A stretch of 64,000 nt of DNA from Nitrospira sp. (GCA_024760525.1 CP060499.1:2997501-3061500), one strand, 5' to 3'; positions 8,438 through 17,087 are shown, numbered from the stretch's first letter. Numbers and translations are program-made. Notes: generated by a model from the sequence alone, not told the origin.

Positions 8438-9256
8438 ATGGACGCACCTTCGAGTACCCCTCAGCTTGGAACTTGGTTCAATGCCGCAGAGCGGATTGCC
8501 CTCCGGCATTTTCCGAAAGCAGGAGCCCTCGATACGCATCGAATGCGTGATTATGTGATCGCCGCATTTACATTCCTCTGCGTTGGAATTAGTTCTCTGT
8601 TTGAGATCAGCGCGAGCGTCGAACGGCAACAGACGTTGGGAGTGCTGGCGTGGATTTGTCTCGGAGCATTGTTGTTTGGAGAAAGCAGAGAAACCAGAAT
8701 CCAGGTTGCCATTGCCGTTCTGTTTGCCACGGTCGGTGAGCACTTTGCCTCTATCTATATGGGTGGTTACACATATAGGTTTGAAAACGTGCCTGCCTAT
8801 GTCCCGCCAGGTCATGGAATGGTGTACCTAACCGCAGTTGCGTTAGCACGATCCGGCCTGTTTGTACGGCATCCCGGAAGAATCGCGATCTTCGTGGTGG
8901 GAATATGGGGCGCCTGGTCTCTCTGGGGGGTCAGCGGGTTCCCGGATCGCGGGGATGCGGTCGGCGCGTTGCTGTTCTGCATATTTTTAGTATGGCTGAT
9001 TATCGGCCGTTCGCCGATGGTATACCTCGCCGCCTTTTTCATTACGACATGGTTGGAATTGATCGGTACTGCCGTCGGCGCTTGGAAATGGGCGGCCATC
9101 GACCCGTTATTGGGATGGCCTCAGGGGAATCCGCCCAGCGGAGTTGGTGCCTGGTACTGTTTGGTTGACGCAGTCGCTATCGGAGGAGCAGGACCTACCT
9201 TACATGGAATCAAACGCATCTGTGAGTGGTACAGGTCCGGAAGAATTTTGAATTGA
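8438..9256 (+). CDS. Unrecognised multi-pass membrane protein between amo and hao clusters
   Basis: A 272-residue protein with about seven or eight hydrophobic helices and short loops. I do not recognise the family. Striking conserved-looking stretches are EHFASIYMGGYTYR (around 108), YVPPGHGMVY (around 128) and GNPPSGVGAWYCLVD (around 230); the Glu/His and Pro/Gly-rich motifs inside membrane segments look functional rather than random. The N-terminus (first 35 residues) is soluble with no signal peptide. There is no strong ribosome site before the ATG. It follows the amoB terminator by about 280 bases and precedes the MOSC gene by 260 bases, so it need not be co-transcribed with either. A carotenoid-enzyme-like or transporter-like role is possible but unsupported. 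Confidence 0.7.
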   Translation: MDAPSSTPQLGTWFNAAERIALRHFPKAGALDTHRMRDYVIAAFTFLCVGISSLFEISASVERQQTLGVLAWICLGALLFGESRETRIQVAIAVLFATVGEHFASIYMGGYTYRFENVPAYVPPGHGMVYLTAVALARSGLFVRHPGRIAIFVVGIWGAWSLWGVSGFPDRGDAVGALLFCIFLVWLIIGRSPMVYLAAFFITTWLELIGTAVGAWKWAAIDPLLGWPQGNPPSGVGAWYCLVDAVAIGGAGPTLHGIKRICEWYRSGRILN

Positions 9257-9516
9257 ACCCGTAACTCCTGAAGATCGTTACGGCGTGAAGGACCCCACCA
9301 TAGATTTCTATCTTCGCTGCACCATGGATCATTTTCACCTCGGACATCCTGCTGCAGCAAGATTGAAACACTGTCGTACGAGCTATGGGTGAGAACCTCC
9401 TACAACCTGGGACTCCTCAGTGCCTAGTCTCATGTATCGACGTCATTTATATCATGATTATCCGATCGATTTATTGAGCCTAGGAGCTGATCCTGAACAA
9501 CTCCGGCACCGCAAAA

Positions 9517-10134
9517 GTGCTTTCTGTGCAAGTTGGACTACCGAGGACTGTGGGAAACGGCGACTCGCCGAATCCTCTGGATCAAGTCTGGACCACAGGG
9601 TTTTTTAAGGAGCCGACATCCGGCTTTGTGTGGCTTGGACGGACTAATCTCGCCGGTGACGGACAGGCGGACCTTGAGAACCACGGTGGACCAGAAAAGG
9701 CCGTCAATGCCTACCCTATCGAGCACTACGTCTATTGGACTGAAGCCTTAGTCTTACCTGGCCTACCGCTTGGAGCCTTTGGTGAAAACTTTACAACCGA
9801 GGGTCTGTTGGAGGACACCGTCTGTATCGGGGATGTGTTTGAGATCGGCGAATCACTCGTCCAAATATCTCAACCAAGACAACCATGCTGGGAATTGGCT
9901 CGCCGCTGGCGGGTTAAGGATTTAGCTGTTCAGGTCCAAGAAACGGGTCGGACAGGGTGGTATTTTCGGGTACTCAGGGAAGGCCGAGTTCAAGCGGGAA
10001 GCACATTGATTCTGATCGAACGCCCATGCCCACGATGGACGGTGGCCGCTGCTAATAGGGTGATGCACGACGATATAGACGATGTGGATCTTGCCAGAGA
10101 TCTTGCTGACTGCACCTATCTCTCTCCAAGGTAG
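9517..10134 (+). CDS. YiiM-like MOSC domain protein
   Basis: A MOSC-domain protein of about 205 residues, similar in layout to E. coli YiiM: NHGGPEKAVNAYP, EHYVYW, FGENFTT-GL, CIGDVFEIG, and the key QPRQPCWEL stretch with the Cys that binds the molybdenum cofactor, then TGRTGWYFRVL. MOSC proteins carry Moco with a Cys ligand; YiiM and its relatives reduce N-hydroxylated bases and related N-hydroxy compounds. The start is unsure: GTG at 9517 is the first usable codon by the tool frame, but the frame is open back to a TAG near 9481 and a CTG or nearby codon could serve. The gene lies between the amo and hao clusters, so a role in removing N-hydroxylated by-products is an attractive inference. 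It converges on cycB. Confidence 0.85.
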   Translation: MLSVQVGLPRTVGNGDSPNPLDQVWTTGFFKEPTSGFVWLGRTNLAGDGQADLENHGGPEKAVNAYPIEHYVYWTEALVLPGLPLGAFGENFTTEGLLEDTVCIGDVFEIGESLVQISQPRQPCWELARRWRVKDLAVQVQETGRTGWYFRVLREGRVQAGSTLILIERPCPRWTVAAANRVMHDDIDDVDLARDLADCTYLSPR

Positions 10135-10248
10135 CGAAGCAAGCTCACGCGACGTGCGGATACTGGGGCAATCGAGAATACGTCATCAAGACTGAATGAC
10201 CCAATGGAAGGGAGCAAGTAGGAAGCTCATTTTTCAAATTTGTACAAA

Positions 10249-10300
10249 TGAGAAAGCCAGGAGTGCATCACAACCATTGTGTGCAGTCCTGGCTTCTCGG
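10249..10300 (-). terminator. Long hairpin between MOSC gene and cycB, likely bidirectional terminator
   Basis: GAGAAAGCCAGGA (10250-10262) pairs with TCCTGGCTTCTC (10287-10298), extended by TGCAT-ACAA/TTGTGTGCA inside, giving a stem of over 20 pairs with small mismatches. It lies 30 bases beyond the cycB stop and 115 beyond the MOSC stop, where the two transcription directions meet. The flanks are not long T runs, so it may act as a weak terminator or as a 3' end protector. Confidence 0.6.
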
Positions 10301-10329
10301 CAACCCGCAACTATTACGCTTAGCTTCTC

Positions 10330-10920
10330 TTATTCGTCTTCGTCGTCGTCATCCTTCTTCTTTTTGACTTCCTTCAGCACAGGGCGTCCCTGGGCAAGGC
10401 TCGCGTTCAGATCGTTCTCTGGTACCTTCTTGTGCACCAGGTTTTGATGACAGTCTATACACGTAGCCCCTTCGCTCTGCATTTTGGCATGCGCAGCCTT
10501 GGCTGAAGCACCTGGTGGTTTCGTGTTCTTGTGGCAAGCTCGGCACGTCAAGCTGTCCCACTCCTTCAGCTTCATGCGAGCCCGGTAAGCAGCCTCTGGA
10601 CGATGCTCATTGAACTTTTCGACGGTTGAATAATCCGTGGTGAATTCCTTGATCAGAAAGGGCACACCATCTACCACGTGCGTATAAATAGCCTTGTGGA
10701 AGTTCGACAGGCCCTGAGGCACGTGACAATCCTTACAGCCCGGATCCATCCCTAGCGCACCCCAATGCGAAGACTTCTTCAGCTCCTCATAGGGATAAAT
10801 TTCAGAATGGCAGCTGATACAGAATTCCGTTCGAGAGACAGCCGCCTCACCGCCGAATACCACGACGATGAAGACAACTGTGAGAATTGCGCCTGCTGCA
10901 AGAGTACCGATCTTTCCCAT
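10330..10920 (-). CDS. cycB: Tetraheme cytochrome cM552 (NapC/NirT family), quinone reductase of the hao cluster
   Basis: A 196-residue NapC/NirT-type cytochrome. One N-terminal membrane helix anchors it, followed by four CxxCH motifs (CISCH, CKDCH, CRACH, CIDCH). In ammonia oxidisers this protein takes electrons from c554 and passes them to the quinone pool. The C-terminus ends in a Lys/Asp/Glu-rich tail (KKKKDDDDEDE), as in nitrifier cM552 relatives. It starts two bases after the cycA stop, so they form one unit with haoA-haoB. Order haoA-haoB-cycA-cycB is the canonical one. Confidence 0.94.
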   Translation of the reverse strand: MGKIGTLAAGAILTVVFIVVVFGGEAAVSRTEFCISCHSEIYPYEELKKSSHWGALGMDPGCKDCHVPQGLSNFHKAIYTHVVDGVPFLIKEFTTDYSTVEKFNEHRPEAAYRARMKLKEWDSLTCRACHKNTKPPGASAKAAHAKMQSEGATCIDCHQNLVHKKVPENDLNASLAQGRPVLKEVKKKKDDDDEDE

Positions 10921-10922
10921 CG

Positions 10923-11651
10923 CTATTCTTCCCCAGCCTTGTCGGACTTCACCGGAGGCTTGGCTGACTTCTGGAACTCTTCATGGAACTTTGGCATCGG
11001 TGGCCCTGTAAAGGTGCCGGCCAACTTGAAATGCGCATGCATGGCCTTGTCATCACGGACGGACTTTTCAAAATCAAATTCATACTTCTTATCCACCTTG
11101 GGTGTGAATGGAGTGTACGGCTTCTTCACACCTTTCCATGGCGATCCTTCATAGTTCAAGTGGCAGGCATTGCACTTCTCCTGAAACTCAAACTCCTGGC
11201 CAGCCTCAACAAGATTGGCCCGCTCCATCGTCTTCTGGGACTTTTCAAAAGCTTCCCCTGCCTTTCTATGAATCTTCCGGTAATCGCTACCGGCCCCGTG
11301 GCAGGATTCGCAACCCACACCGGTCAAGAACTTCTCCGGTTCTTCGATGACGTAGCCGCCTTCCTTACCGAACCCATCAACGTGGCATCCAACGCAATCC
11401 TTGTCTTTGGTATAGTCCTTCTTGGGGTCCAGCTTGGCCTTGACCATCGCCTCGTCCTTCTTCTTGCCTCTGCTGGGCTTGAGCGACTCCATGGCCTTAC
11501 CATGGAGAGTCTTTTCCCACGCCTCGCCCTCGCCTTTGTGACAGTTGAAGCACTTTTTCCGGCCTTCAAATGTCCCTTCGGCGGAGGCTGTCCCTGCTAC
11601 TACTAGAAATACCGCCGCAGCGGCAAATGCGAACACAATGCGACGATTCAC
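10923..11651 (-). CDS. cycA: Tetraheme cytochrome c554
   Basis: A 242-residue periplasmic cytochrome with signal peptide (ending ASA-EGTF) and four CxxCH motifs (CFNCH, CVGCH, CESCH, CNACH). It is the electron acceptor of hydroxylamine dehydrogenase. The start is GTG, with GGAAAGGAG five to ten bases upstream. The protein is rich in Lys, fitting docking to an acidic partner. A Pro/Lys-rich C-terminal tail follows the last heme. A 162-base gap separates it from haoB, so it may have its own promoter in addition to read-through. Confidence 0.95.
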   Translation of the reverse strand: MNRRIVFAFAAAAVFLVVAGTASAEGTFEGRKKCFNCHKGEGEAWEKTLHGKAMESLKPSRGKKKDEAMVKAKLDPKKDYTKDKDCVGCHVDGFGKEGGYVIEEPEKFLTGVGCESCHGAGSDYRKIHRKAGEAFEKSQKTMERANLVEAGQEFEFQEKCNACHLNYEGSPWKGVKKPYTPFTPKVDKKYEFDFEKSVRDDKAMHAHFKLAGTFTGPPMPKFHEEFQKSAKPPVKSDKAGEE

Positions 11652-11813
11652 GGCATCTCCTTTCCCACGAATGTATGATTAAGATCACTGATCACTTTCT
11701 GTTGTCTAGATCTGAACGTTTCTTTATTCATCAGAGTTGAACGCCCGTTTCATTTGCTTGATTGGACGCGAGCTCAGTTTACCATGAGCTATGCGGGACT
11801 GCTACTCAGATAA

Positions 11814-12899
11814 TTAGGGTTTATTGTCATTCGCACCGCTTGAGGCAGATGGAATTTTGTAGACCCAATATCCGCCTTGCTTATGGACAACTTGCAATGC
11901 TTCAAAATCAACCGGCTTTGAATTCATTAGCGGGAGCATTTGGGACAGGAGTGTCTTCCCTTTTTTACTTTCATTTAAGAAGTAGGCACGCACCGCTTTT
12001 TCTGACAGAGACTGGAGCGTATAGGTATCGTAACCATTCTCCTTCATCCATGCCTTGACCTGCCCAACCAGTCCATGGACGTTACCCGTCAAAGGAAAAT
12101 CCTTAAATGCAATGTCGAGCCGATCCGGCCGCATGAGGCCAAGCTTATAGAGGTCAGCAGGGTGAACGACGATATAGGCTTCCTGAGAGCCGACAAATTC
12201 TCGAAGCATGGCTGCCCCTTTGCTCGGCTCAGAGGCTAATATATCCGCAAAATTCTGGAACCTTTTCTGCTCTTCGGCGGATCCTTCCGCTCCCCAGAAC
12301 TGTCGTTCGTACTTGCTGATGACCTCAGTTCGTTCCTTCCAATAAGAAGGGGTGATCAAAGGCTGCCCCAGATGAGATGTGAAGACAGTATGTCGATCGG
12401 ATAACAGCCCGAGTTGACGCGACGTGTCCCACCAGGCGAGAAGGGCGGCGCCTTCTGGAACATGCTTTGTAATATCGACAGCGACTGCAGCCAATTCCGG
12501 AAGATCTCCTCCCATCGCCCCGACTGGTTCAGAAAGTAGATTCTCCCAATTTAGGAAAACCGACGATCCAGCTCCTCTACTTGCTCGATAGGCAATGGCG
12601 ATGGGTTTATCCACCGATTGAACGCGAATTTCGTATTTACTGACTTTCAAGTCCGGCCAGTTTTGCAACGCAAGGTTGTCAAACTTTGTGACGGGACCTT
12701 CGTCCACAAGGTGATAGCTATATGGAGCAGGCGCTGGCTTAAACCAAAGATACGCAACCCATCCGCTCAGAAAAAGACCTCCCGTCACCAGGAGGAGTCC
12801 TAGTGACGGGAGGAATTTAGCCCCTGACGGATGTGACACGGGGGCACCCAGGGACGGAGCGGTCGAGATCAACGCTCCTTCCTTCCACGCCTCCGCCAT
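11814..12899 (-). CDS. haoB: HaoB, membrane-anchored protein of the hydroxylamine dehydrogenase cluster
   Basis: A 361-residue protein with a short cytoplasmic N-terminus, one membrane helix (about residues 29-51) and a large periplasmic part. No heme motif is present. It overlaps the haoA 3' end by 31 bases in another frame, the usual tight haoA-haoB arrangement. haoB is conserved next to haoA in bacterial ammonia oxidisers; its function is not known, with roles in anchoring or maturing HAO suggested. The identification rests on position and architecture more than on motifs. Confidence 0.88.
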   Translation of the reverse strand: MAEAWKEGALISTAPSLGAPVSHPSGAKFLPSLGLLLVTGGLFLSGWVAYLWFKPAPAPYSYHLVDEGPVTKFDNLALQNWPDLKVSKYEIRVQSVDKPIAIAYRASRGAGSSVFLNWENLLSEPVGAMGGDLPELAAVAVDITKHVPEGAALLAWWDTSRQLGLLSDRHTVFTSHLGQPLITPSYWKERTEVISKYERQFWGAEGSAEEQKRFQNFADILASEPSKGAAMLREFVGSQEAYIVVHPADLYKLGLMRPDRLDIAFKDFPLTGNVHGLVGQVKAWMKENGYDTYTLQSLSEKAVRAYFLNESKKGKTLLSQMLPLMNSKPVDFEALQVVHKQGGYWVYKIPSASSGANDNKP

Positions 12900-14581
12900 C
12901 CGGCAATCGCAATCGTCCCGGCCAACATCATCCCGCCCCCGATCCCGCCGAGGGAGAGCTTGCCGGTTTCACTGTCCAGATCCAGCATGCTGTGCTTAAC
13001 CTGACTCTCAAGCTTCGCCACCCGTGCTTGGAGGGCGAGATTCTCTTTCAGCCGCGTGTCGTCATCCATGATTTCGACATAGGCCCGATTCATGGCCGCC
13101 CATCCCACCGTATAGGTGTAGCCCCAATATTGGTGGGCCAAGCTCACGTGCAATTGCACCAGGTGATCTTCCGCCATTTCGAATAGCTTCAACTCATTGG
13201 CCGCCGGGTTGTTGCCCTTCGACCAATAAATCTGGAAGAACTTCTCAAACCCATCGGTCTCCGGCGCGGGCGGCGCCGGACGGTTGGTCTTCTGCCCGGT
13301 CAACAGGCCCGCCTTGTACTGCTCTTCGACGGTATGATGGGCTTCATCGTACTTATCCAAGCCGGAGAAGGTCCCGTTGTCCATGAACTCCAACCATGCC
13401 CGGGCGTACGTCTCGGAGTGACATTGCGTACAGGTCTTCACCCAGGCATCGTTGCGCTTTTCGGCCCAGTCGGTCTTGATGTTCTCGCGGATGCCGGGCA
13501 CGAAGGGATAGTTGGCCCAGCGAACTTTCCGCACCACGTTGTGGGCGATCTTGCCCTGATATTCCATGTGGCAGTACTGACAGGTCGGCGCGGTAGCCGC
13601 CCCTTTGCCGATCGCATCCTTGATGGGGATGTTGAAGTTCCAATGCGCTTTGTCGCGTTGATACTTCAAGCCATGTTTGGACAGGTTGTAGGCTTCCCAG
13701 TTGTTGTGGTCGGCCCCGCTGTGGCACTGGGCGCAGACTTCCGGCTTGCGGGATTCGGCGGCGGAGAACTCATGCCGCGCATGGCAGGTGTCGCACTTGT
13801 TCTGATTGACGTGGCAGCCCGTGCAGCCGTCGGCGATTTCCCGCTGCGGCATGCCCGCATAGACTTCCACTTCGACGTTGGCGCGATAGTCCAACGCATG
13901 GGACGGCCGGCCCTTCGGCCATTGATCCTTCGGCCACGTGATGGTGTCCCGCTCCGACTCGCGTTCCGCAAACTCCTGTAAGTGGCAGGTGCCGCAGGTG
14001 TCGGCAGTCGCCAACTTGATGTCTTTGCGGTGATCGGCTTTGTTCTTGGTGTTGATGTCGAAGTGGCAATCGATGCAACCGACTTCTTTGAGGTTCTCGC
14101 CCTTGCCGAGCTTGCCGATCGAGCGCAGGTTGTCCTCAATGGCCTCCAGCTTGGCTTTCTTATAGAAAGTCTCGTCTTTCGGCGTGAGCTTGCGGATCTT
14201 GTCCAGGTTCGCGTGGGTGCTCTTCTTCCACGCGGCCACCCAGCCCGGGGACTCGTCGGTGTGGCACTTGACGCATTGCTCGCGGCTCGCCACTTCTTTC
14301 ACCGCTTGCGGCGGCTTATAGAAGGTGTGCGGATCAAAGTACTTACTGAAAGAGACGGGTTGCCAATATTCCCCGTACTTGCCCTTCCCGACCCCGTTCT
14401 GCGCCGGATCCATGTACCGCTTCAGCAGCGCTTCGTACAGCTCCTTCGGCGACGCCGAGCGCTCGATCTTCAGCGCCTCATACGTCTCCTTCGGCACGGT
14501 GGGAAAATCCGCCTGCGCTTGTGCGGCGACCAACACGCCGCAAACCACCAGGGCATACTTCACCAAATGCTTGACTCCCAC
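12869..14581 (-). CDS. haoA: Hydroxylamine dehydrogenase (octaheme, P460)
   Basis: HAO oxidises hydroxylamine in the periplasm as a trimer. Eight CxxCH motifs are present (CVKCH, CIDCH, CGTCH, CTGCH, CDTCH, CAQCH, CQYCH, CTQCH). The Tyr-rich stretch near the C-terminus (YWGYTYTVGW, then NRAYVEI) matches the region whose Tyr crosslinks to heme P460, so this should be a true hydroxylamine-oxidising enzyme. A C-terminal hydrophobic helix followed by RRRGRKER would anchor it, as in nitrifier HAO. I set the start at GTG 14581: GGAAGGAG lies seven bases before it, the signal peptide then begins at once (ending AQA-DFP), and length becomes 570 residues, the usual size. A longer frame back to 14740 runs through the promoter. 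Confidence 0.97.
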   Translation of the reverse strand: MGVKHLVKYALVVCGVLVAAQAQADFPTVPKETYEALKIERSASPKELYEALLKRYMDPAQNGVGKGKYGEYWQPVSFSKYFDPHTFYKPPQAVKEVASREQCVKCHTDESPGWVAAWKKSTHANLDKIRKLTPKDETFYKKAKLEAIEDNLRSIGKLGKGENLKEVGCIDCHFDINTKNKADHRKDIKLATADTCGTCHLQEFAERESERDTITWPKDQWPKGRPSHALDYRANVEVEVYAGMPQREIADGCTGCHVNQNKCDTCHARHEFSAAESRKPEVCAQCHSGADHNNWEAYNLSKHGLKYQRDKAHWNFNIPIKDAIGKGAATAPTCQYCHMEYQGKIAHNVVRKVRWANYPFVPGIRENIKTDWAEKRNDAWVKTCTQCHSETYARAWLEFMDNGTFSGLDKYDEAHHTVEEQYKAGLLTGQKTNRPAPPAPETDGFEKFFQIYWSKGNNPAANELKLFEMAEDHLVQLHVSLAHQYWGYTYTVGWAAMNRAYVEIMDDDTRLKENLALQARVAKLESQVKHSMLDLDSETGKLSLGGIGGGMMLAGTIAIAGWRRRGRKER

Positions 14582-14710
14582 AGTAGTACTCCTTCCGTTT
14601 GAGAGGCAGTGCGCACTTTTCTTCATAAAAATGTTCGTCGAAAGCATACTCATTGTCAGCAGTAAGGTCTTTCTAGAGTTCGTTGTTTCAACTTCCTGAA
14701 ATGGCGCGAA

Positions 14711-14740
14711 AATATAGCTTAGGTCCAAACAAAGTGTCAA
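14711..14740 (-). promoter_or_regulatory. Strong sigma70-type promoter of haoA
   Basis: On the minus strand TTGACA (14740-14735), a perfect -35 box, and TATATT (14716-14711), five of six for the -10, are separated by 18 bases. Transcription would start near 14704, about 120 bases before the GTG. It lies in the 231-base gap between ccmI and haoA, so the hao unit can be transcribed separately from the ccm operon. Confidence 0.7.
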
Positions 14741-14812
14741 GAGAATTTCTGCAAAGATTGACCGACACGGACATGAAACAAATCTGCAACGAACGCACGA
14801 TCAACATAAAAG

Positions 14813-16105
14813 CTACGGTCGCTCTCGATCGATGACCACGGTGATGTTTTCTGTCCCGGGCTTGATCGGCTGACTCATGCCTTCCAGATCACCGCTCTCA
14901 GCCATCGCTTTTCCGGACTTCGACAAGCGTGCGACGATCACCACTGTGTCGATGTCGGATAATTTCCTTGACGGCATGGGACTGGTGGAATCGTCGAGTC
15001 GAAATGTAAACGGTAAATCTTTTTTCGACGCCCGTACGATTGACACCGGCATCGGAGGGCCGGCCACATCTTTCGCAAACACAAATAAGGTATCCGGGAG
15101 AGACGCTTTACCGGCCAGATTCGGCCCTAACACCACCTTACCCGTAATCGCACGCGACTGTCCGGATTGCGCCGCCGGTTTGGCGGGCTTGGCCTGTTCC
15201 ATTGGAGGATTTGCCACCAACATGTTCATACTGGGACCGCCGCCGAGATGCCGTTTGGCTTCGGCAATACTGGCCTTCAGCTGGTCGGATGACTCCTGGT
15301 CGTCGGGAGGAAGATGGGCATGCGCATCTTCCCACTCCTTGGCGGCGCGCGCAAAATCTTTTCGGTTGTACGCGATCGTCCCTGACAACATAAGCGCCTT
15401 CACATTGTGAGGTTCAAGCTTCAACGCCTTTTGAATCAAGGTTTCCGGTTTTCCATCCAGCTTGCGCCCTTGATGAACACCGAGCGCATCGGCGTAGTCG
15501 GCCAGGAGACTCGCGTTATTGGGATCGAGCTTCGTCGCCTTCTCAAAAATCGGCACCGCATCGGCGTACCGTTCCATGGCCATATAGGATCGCGCTAAGA
15601 GCCCCCACCCTACTGCATCGTTCGGATTCTGCTCGAGCCTCTTTCTCAACTGCTCGATCAGCGAATTGAGACTATCCGCCATCTGAGCATCATCGCCCGG
15701 TCCGCCTTGTGAAGCCATCGTGGGAACCGCCGGGTGCGTCATCGCGGCAGGATTGCCCAATGTCCAATAAAGCACGCCGCTGGCAGCCGGAATGAGCATA
15801 CCCAGCAAGAGGGCGACGAACCGGAGATTCAACACTCCTCCGGTGGGTGCGGCCGGCGCTCCCATTGCGCCCGTCTCTTCCAATACACGGCGATCCAGTT
15901 CACTTCGCGCCGTTCGATACTGGTCCTCCGTCAACAAACCGTTGGCGCGATCCTGCTCCAATTCCGAGAATTGCTGCCGGTAGATGGGCAAGGTTTTCTC
16001 TTGTTCACTGGTAGACTCGGACGGGCGTTTCAACAACGGTCTCAAAAGAAGCGCCAGGACGCATAGAGTCATGGCCGAGACGATAAACCAGAATGTAGCG
16101 GTCAT
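14813..16105 (-). CDS. ccmI: Cytochrome c maturation protein CcmI (CycH)
   Basis: A 430-residue protein with two membrane helices (near residues 3-22 and 95-115) flanking a cytoplasmic loop with the typical YRQQFSELE and GLLTEDQY helices, then a periplasmic TPR region (about 140-290) and a C-terminal beta-rich domain. CcmI binds apocytochrome c and brings it to the CcmFH heme ligation complex. The long form with a C-terminal domain matches proteobacterial CcmI. It is the last gene of the ccm operon and overlaps ccmH by four bases. Confidence 0.92.
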   Translation of the reverse strand: MTATFWFIVSAMTLCVLALLLRPLLKRPSESTSEQEKTLPIYRQQFSELEQDRANGLLTEDQYRTARSELDRRVLEETGAMGAPAAPTGGVLNLRFVALLLGMLIPAASGVLYWTLGNPAAMTHPAVPTMASQGGPGDDAQMADSLNSLIEQLRKRLEQNPNDAVGWGLLARSYMAMERYADAVPIFEKATKLDPNNASLLADYADALGVHQGRKLDGKPETLIQKALKLEPHNVKALMLSGTIAYNRKDFARAAKEWEDAHAHLPPDDQESSDQLKASIAEAKRHLGGGPSMNMLVANPPMEQAKPAKPAAQSGQSRAITGKVVLGPNLAGKASLPDTLFVFAKDVAGPPMPVSIVRASKKDLPFTFRLDDSTSPMPSRKLSDIDTVVIVARLSKSGKAMAESGDLEGMSQPIKPGTENITVVIDRERP

Positions 16106-16563
16106 GAACGCTTGCCTCCTTCTGACAATAGTTGTTCGACTCGTCGATGCTCTTCGTCCGTCACCGGCACATCGATCACCTTGGTCGAGCGACGCCGCAG
16201 ACTCACGACGAGCGCGGTTGCGCCGATGGCCAATAAGACGAACGGTCCCACCCAGAGGAGCGAGGTCGTCGCCTTAAGCGGCGGCCGATAGAGCACGAAA
16301 TCTCCATAGCGCTCGACGAGAAAATCGATGATTTCCTTGTCGCTCATGTCTTTGGCGATCATTTCCCGCACTTCACGGCGGAGGTCTTCTGCCAGCGGCG
16401 CATTGGAATCGGCCAGTGTTTGATTCTGACAGACCAAACATCGAAGCTCGACGGCGAGATGTTTCAGCCGGGCTTCAGCGACGGGATCGTCGGCCAATGG
16501 CCGAGCTTCTCCGGCCCACGCCGGCCCGGAGGCAAGCACCATGATGAACGCCAACCAGATCAT
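16102..16563 (-). CDS. ccmH: Cytochrome c maturation thiol oxidoreductase CcmH
   Basis: A 153-residue protein: signal peptide, then the diagnostic motif LRCLVCQNQTLADSNA with the CxxC pair near residue 38-41, followed by a three-helix domain and one C-terminal membrane helix. CcmH helps reduce the apocytochrome thiols before heme attachment. This is the short CcmH type with a separate CcmI, not the fused E. coli form. It overlaps both neighbours by four bases. Confidence 0.95.
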   Translation of the reverse strand: MIWLAFIMVLASGPAWAGEARPLADDPVAEARLKHLAVELRCLVCQNQTLADSNAPLAEDLRREVREMIAKDMSDKEIIDFLVERYGDFVLYRPPLKATTSLLWVGPFVLLAIGATALVVSLRRRSTKVIDVPVTDEEHRRVEQLLSEGGKRS

Positions 16564-17087
16564 TGTGATTCCAACTGCTTCACGAGCGGGATAATTTTCT
16601 TGGCCACCGTGTCGGGATCCAACGGTCCGATCTGCTTATAGCGGATCATGCCCTGCTTGTCGATGACGTAGGTCTCCGGAACCCCGTACACTCCATAATT
16701 GATGCCGACTCGCCCCGCATCATCCACGCCGACGATCGGATAGGGATTCCCCCAACGCTGCAACCAGCTCAAGGCTTCTTCCCGTCGATCCTTGTAATCC
16801 ATGCCATAAATCGGGACCTCACCGGACCTGGCCAGCTCCATCAACACCGGGTGTTCGGTCTTACAGCCGCTGCACCAGGATGCCCAGAAGTTCAGCAACC
16901 AGACCTTGCCTTTCATATCTGCCGGTGAAAACACCTGCTCCTGATTGTACAGCTGAGGCTGAGAGAAATCCGGCGCAGCCTTTCCGATCAATGGAGAGGG
17001 AATCTCTCGTGGATTGAGCGTCAGTCCGATACCCAGAAAACCGACGACCACGACGAAGATAGACAAGGGCAGAAGAAACCGACTCAT
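16560..17087 (-). CDS. ccmG: Thioredoxin-like protein CcmG (DsbE)
   Basis: A 175-residue membrane-anchored thioredoxin: one N-terminal helix, then a thioredoxin fold with WASWCSGCK (CxxC) and a cis-Pro loop GVPETYV. CcmG keeps CcmH and apocytochrome cysteines reduced in the periplasm. The active site is CSGC rather than the common CPxC or CPSC, a mild variant. The start overlaps the ccmF stop. Confidence 0.93.
   Translation of the reverse strand: MSRFLLPLSIFVVVVGFLGIGLTLNPREIPSPLIGKAAPDFSQPQLYNQEQVFSPADMKGKVWLLNFWASWCSGCKTEHPVLMELARSGEVPIYGMDYKDRREEALSWLQRWGNPYPIVGVDDAGRVGINYGVYGVPETYVIDKQGMIRYKQIGPLDPDTVAKKIIPLVKQLESQ

Noticed and set aside
12833..14602. Plus-strand open frames opposite haoA (up to 215 residues)
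   Set aside because: They are antisense shadows of a clear multiheme gene, with no family resemblance.
14582..14740. N-terminal extension of haoA to 14740
   Set aside because: It runs through a near-perfect promoter, lacks a ribosome site, and would bury the signal peptide 53 residues inside.
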